Assembly (NCBI GenBank): GCA_038212305.1
Contig: JBBQUP010000023.1
Span: 1-37,698, forward strand
DNA length: 37,698 nt
Source of the DNA: JBBQUP01 sp038212305
GTDB taxonomy: Bacteria; Bacteroidota; Bacteroidia; Bacteroidales; Marinilabiliaceae
Direction: 5' to 3'
A model generated the notes under the pieces. The model was not told where the DNA came from. It searched no databases and was given only the letters and a program-made list of their open reading frames with translations. Positions within the stretch are counted from its first letter, which is position 1. Every line of letters starts with the position of its first letter. The position numbers were made by a program, and so were the translations under genes. This document shows, piece by piece, positions 33,985 to 37,698 of this stretch.

Positions 33985-36900
33985 CTACTCTTTAGTTATT
34001 TTGATAACTTTTGAAACGCCATTAGAGGTTGCTTTAACCATATAAATTCCTTTGGCAAAAGCGCTCATATTAACATTAACGCTTCCCATTGAATTGTATT
34101 CGCCTAACACGCTTCCAGCTAAAGAAAAAATTGTTACATGAGTTAATGATCCACCTGTTTTAATCAACAAATTATCACGTACTGGATTTGGAGAGACATT
34201 GATAAAAGAATTATTACTTAATTCATTTCCCAAAGAAGTTGTGGTATTACTTTTTACAATTGAATACTTATCAAATTCAGTGGCTACACCCAAATCATCA
34301 ACCGTGTAGGTTGTTACCGTAATTTTGTTGGTATTAACTAAAGCATAACTAAATGTTGGCTCGCCGGTTTGACCAAATTTGCCGGTGAAGAAACTGAAAT
34401 AGTCAGTAATTCCAAGTGATGCTTCCGCGGCATCCATTTGAGCTTCGCTTTTAGGTTCGTATTTTTTACGTCCACCTGAGTTATTCAAGAAGTATAAAGT
34501 ACCTTTGGTAACATCGAATTCACCACCAACAACACCTGTAACATTTTTTCTTGCATCTGCAGCAACAACGGTTTGATTTGATACTGCACCAGCAACCAAT
34601 AGATTGTTTTTGATAGGCCCCATCACTTCGTACACATGATCATGACCTTGAAGTGCCCAGTCTATTTTCAAACTATCAAAAACAGGACCCATTTTTTGAC
34701 GAACAATCTTGCCATCGCCATCACTTTGGTGACCACCACCTGTGTACATTGTCTTATGGTAGTAAGCAATTCTCCATTTTGTGTCAGGATTCGCTTTCAC
34801 TTGTTGGTTCATCCAAACTGCTAATGAATCTAAATAACCGGTAACACTATAATCTTCGTAACTTAAAGCCATGAATAATGCATCACCATACACGAAAGAG
34901 TAATCGCTTCCAGGGTTTGTTGACATGGTTGAGTCAAACGCTGGGTAATTTGTGTTGAAATGATGAAAGAAGTTTTTATTTGATGATTTATCATGATTTC
35001 CACCAACAGCCATTAACGGTTTTTTCATCCATATATCTTGTTGAGTTCCGAAGAATTGCTCGTATTCCCACTCTGAATTTGAAGAACCTGAAGTCTCTAC
35101 TAAGTCACCACATGATAACCAAAAGTTAGCATTTGGATACATGGTATGTGCAGCATGAGTTGTTTTTTGTGAAATATCAAACATATCGCTGGTGTTTGCC
35201 TGCGGATCGGTGAAATAGACAAACGAAAATTCGTCTTTCGTAGCTTTTGCTGTTTTAAAAGTACCAACTTCGCTCCATGCTCCGTTTTTACCTACTCTAA
35301 AAGAATATGTGGTATTAGCAGTTAAACCAGCAACCAATGCTTTGTTTGACATAAAGCTTTTTTTGGTATTGTTTGGAATACCTGCAGATGATAACCCATT
35401 TGCAGAAACATTGTAGTTAAGGTTTTTCACCGAATCGCATTTTGCCATTACTGAAAACAGAGGTGTTGTAAAATTGGTAGAATTTCCTGTAACCACTTCA
35501 ACTTTACCATCTTTTACTCCCACATTGGAAAACCAGTTAAACGCCATATTGGTTGTAGCATCACCATGTATTGTCATTACAATACTGTAAGGATTTGCAG
35601 CATTAGTCAAATTCGCAACAGCTGTTTCTAATGCAGAAATACTCGCGTCGTTTGCACTATTCATTACACCCATTTTAGCTTTTAAAAAGTTTGTCCATGA
35701 TGGTACGGTATAACCATTTTCGTTGTAACCACTTACTGTTGCAAGTACTGAGTCTGATTTTGCCTGTAGTTTTGCAGCAATTGAGTCAGCTATTTGCATA
35801 GCAAGAATATCAGAATCTGTGAAATCGAATTCAACAAATAAAGTAGCAGCAGCAGTTGTTTCACCATCGAATGATTCAACAGTACGTGTACCCAAACCTT
35901 TAATGAAAAACGCCATTGCATTACCTGTTACCCATCCATAACGGTCAAGATTAGCGTTAACCAATGAAGTAATATCCGAGGTGTTCAGTTTTGTATCAAC
36001 AACTTTTCCTTCGCTTGCTCCGATATTCCAAGCTACCGAATTGCTTAACATGCTACGAGAAGTAAGCGAGTTAACTTCACTTGCAAAGGTAACCGGGCTG
36101 TCATTGGCTTCCGTATAAATGAAAAGATTACATGGGTCACTTGCTTTAGTTTCATCAACCTCAAATTGGATATAGGCACTTTTAACAATAGTATTCTTAT
36201 TAATATTGATACCTGTAAATCTGATTCCAACTAATTGAGGTGTGCTATTATCTGAATTTTCACTACCTAATTCAAGGTCACTACTGCCTGGATCAACGCT
36301 TCCTATAGTTTTAGACTGAGTTTGTCCAGCAACCGGAGCAATACATTCTTCAAGGTCATCACCAGCAGATGAAATTTGAATTGCTTTTGAAACAGTTTTT
36401 GTAGTATTTACAAAAATAGGGTTTGAATAAAACCATAAATCGGCAAATGCTTTTGTCGCATCGTTTGTTCCCATTAGAGCATCGGGTAAAGGGTTTCCTG
36501 CTCCATCGGTTTGGTTTGCTACATTTAATCCAAAATTTGAACCACGCAAACGGAAATAACAAGAGTCGGTAACATTTTCAACAATCAATGTCATTTCAAC
36601 CCAGCCATTTCCTAAGTCTTTCCATTTTTTACTAGTAATTGCTTTTGAATCAACAACGCCGCCAGCTGCATCGAAACGAGCAATCACTGATGTTGTTGCA
36701 ACATTATCAACCGAATAATTAGGATCTGTTGACGCTATTTTTAAACCTACATTACCTTTTATAACATCAATATGGTTTAATACAGGATTGTTATAAGCAT
36801 CGTAAGTATTATAGTTTGTGCCTTGAGGGTCACGTGCTTTAATCGTAATTTTTAATGATTTACCTTTAGTAACCAAAACACTTGATCCCATAACAGCTAA

Positions 36901-37698
36901 TACATTGTCATCACGGTTAATGGTTTCGATTTTAAAAATCAAAGAGTCAATCAAATCGCCTTGAACTACCCAGTTATTACCTGAACGAAGTCCATCCACA
37001 ATGTTTTGTGCAGATTTCCCGGTTGTGTAGGTATAGTTTTTTTGATATTCGCCTGGATAAAAGTCTCCTGCTTCGTCGTGACAGTCGGAATTGGCAAATA
37101 ACCAGAAGTTACGACCTTCGGATAACAATGCATCCCACAAACCACCAATTTTAGCAGAAAATATACCGACACCGCCATAAGAGCCACCACCAACAGCACT
37201 AGTACCATATCCGCCACGTCCACCATCTTTTTGATGTCCTGGCATGCTTTCAAAACCGAAACAAACACTTGGAGCAGCATTGTTCATATCGCGGAAAGCG
37301 GCGATAGTATATCCACCTGATGTTTGTTGTTTACGTTCGGGGTGAGCAGGTACCATATAACTGGTTGTAGGGTAATTGGTTTGCAACCAAGTCAACGCTT
37401 CTACTGTTTTTTCATGACCTGTTAAGGCACTTTTTGTCCATCCCTGTAAAACTCCACCAGTTAAATCGGTATCGCTATTGTCAAATTTAAATTCAAATTC
37501 AGCCAAAGGATTACAGTTAGGAGTTGCCAAAAATTGGTTGGTAATAAGTCCCATGCTAGCATGTTCGTGACCAGGAACATTCATTTCGTAGCTTTGAAGA
37601 ATCAGTTTAGTAGGGTATAGCAATCTTGCTATTTGAATTTGAGCGAAAGAACTGTCACGAAGCGACTGCCATCTCCACATTTTCTGATGACCTCCAGA
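33985..37698 (-). CDS. T9SS-exported PHP-like plus purple-acid-phosphatase protein (5'-partial)
   Basis: At least 1237 residues are visible; the frame is still open at the right edge (SGGHQK precedes Met at 37680), so the true N-terminus and signal peptide lie outside. In order: a PHP-like segment with FANSDCHDEAGDFYPGEY; a beta-sandwich with PEVDET-type strands (about 460-650); a purple-acid-phosphatase N-domain (GDATTNMAFNWFSNVGVKDG); a metallophosphoesterase domain with FTDPQA, SCGDLVE, GGNHDKS and LQGHDHVYE; and a type-A T9SS sorting domain (FINVSPNPVRDNLLIKTG ... VIKITKE). The first PAP motif is DPQ, not DxH. By family it would hydrolyse extracellular phosphate esters, for phosphate scavenging or nucleotide or phytate-like substrates. 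A terminator follows. Confidence 0.85.
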   Translation of the reverse strand, partial: SGGHQKMWRWQSLRDSSFAQIQIARLLYPTKLILQSYEMNVPGHEHASMGLITNQFLATPNCNPLAEFEFKFDNSDTDLTGGVLQGWTKSALTGHEKTVEALTWLQTNYPTTSYMVPAHPERKQQTSGGYTIAAFRDMNNAAPSVCFGFESMPGHQKDGGRGGYGTSAVGGGSYGGVGIFSAKIGGLWDALLSEGRNFWLFANSDCHDEAGDFYPGEYQKNYTYTTGKSAQNIVDGLRSGNNWVVQGDLIDSLIFKIETINRDDNVLAVMGSSVLVTKGKSLKITIKARDPQGTNYNTYDAYNNPVLNHIDVIKGNVGLKIASTDPNYSVDNVATTSVIARFDAAGGVVDSKAITSKKWKDLGNGWVEMTLIVENVTDSCYFRLRGSNFGLNVANQTDGAGNPLPDALMGTNDATKAFADLWFYSNPIFVNTTKTVSKAIQISSAGDDLEECIAPVAGQTQSKTIGSVDPGSSDLELGSENSDNSTPQLVGIRFTGININKNTIVKSAYIQFEVDETKASDPCNLFIYTEANDSPVTFASEVNSLTSRSMLSNSVAWNIGASEGKVVDTKLNTSDITSLVNANLDRYGWVTGNAMAFFIKGLGTRTVESFDGETTAAATLFVEFDFTDSDILAMQIADSIAAKLQAKSDSVLATVSGYNENGYTVPSWTNFLKAKMGVMNSANDASISALETAVANLTNAANPYSIVMTIHGDATTNMAFNWFSNVGVKDGKVEVVTGNSTNFTTPLFSVMAKCDSVKNLNYNVSANGLSSAGIPNNTKKSFMSNKALVAGLTANTTYSFRVGKNGAWSEVGTFKTAKATKDEFSFVYFTDPQANTSDMFDISQKTTHAAHTMYPNANFWLSCGDLVETSGSSNSEWEYEQFFGTQQDIWMKKPLMAVGGNHDKSSNKNFFHHFNTNYPAFDSTMSTNPGSDYSFVYGDALFMALSYEDYSVTGYLDSLAVWMNQQVKANPDTKWRIAYYHKTMYTGGGHQSDGDGKIVRQKMGPVFDSLKIDWALQGHDHVYEVMGPIKNNLLVAGAVSNQTVVAADARKNVTGVVGGEFDVTKGTLYFLNNSGGRKKYEPKSEAQMDAAEASLGITDYFSFFTGKFGQTGEPTFSYALVNTNKITVTTYTVDDLGVATEFDKYSIVKSNTTTSLGNELSNNSFINVSPNPVRDNLLIKTGGSLTHVTIFSLAGSVLGEYNSMGSVNVNMSAFAKGIYMVKATSNGVSKVIKITKE

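Overview
The window looks like a chromosomal segment of a marine-type or anaerobic Bacteroidota (Bacteroidia). The DNA is AT-rich, Shine-Dalgarno-like sites are rare, and one promoter candidate carries the Bacteroidota -7 motif TAnnTTTG. Two proteins end in a type-A Por/T9SS sorting domain. There is also a hybrid two-component system (HTCS), an SprB-repeat lipoprotein and several genes with Bacteroidota-style domain pairings. No tRNA, rRNA, CRISPR array or intact transposase was seen.

Layout: (1) 0.3-6.9 kb, minus strand: a TetR regulator, TolC, HlyD and two ABC-2 permeases form an efflux operon with no ATPase gene. It is followed by a chimeric small ORF in which the first 60 residues of a patatin-like phospholipase are joined in frame to the tail of a T9SS-secreted protein. 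(2) 7.1-9.2 kb, plus strand: an SprB-repeat lipoprotein, an Ala/Lys-rich coiled-coil exported protein, a terminator, and a frameshifted histidine-kinase ATPase remnant. (3) 9.3-14.2 kb, plus strand: an NrtR-type Nudix regulator, a GPH sugar symporter and a GH94 cellobiose phosphorylase form a compact cellobiose (beta-glucoside) uptake and phosphorolysis operon. (4) 14.2-14.6 kb: a scar region with a perfect 13-bp inverted repeat, directly abutting a decayed partial copy of the upstream symporter gene. (5) 14.7-24.3 kb, plus strand: an HTCS regulator, then a tandem DUF1080 protein, two Tat-exported Gfo/Idh/MocA oxidoreductases, an ApbE-like flavin transferase and a small membrane protein. This looks like a 3-keto-sugar type glycoside-processing locus. 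(6) 24.6-33.6 kb, minus strand: a SulP anion transporter, agmatine deiminase, an aminotransferase, NhaA, then a peptidoglycan-sugar salvage group (MurU-like nucleotidyltransferase, a 46-residue Cys-containing protein, and an AmgK-like kinase fused to a RapZ C-terminal domain) and a DUF554 membrane protein. (7) 33.9-37.7 kb, minus strand: a large T9SS-exported PHP-like plus purple-acid-phosphatase protein that runs off the right edge.

The items most worth a second look are: intergenic arrays of strictly 8-bp-phased units (consensus roughly TAATGKGM/TRATGGGA) at three places, one of which supplies the end of the NhaA gene; the patatin/T9SS chimera; the inverted repeat plus duplicated symporter fragment just before the HTCS start; the AmgK-RapZ fusion near MurU; and an ApbE gene lying between two exported oxidoreductases. 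All function assignments come from reading motifs by eye; no database search was run.
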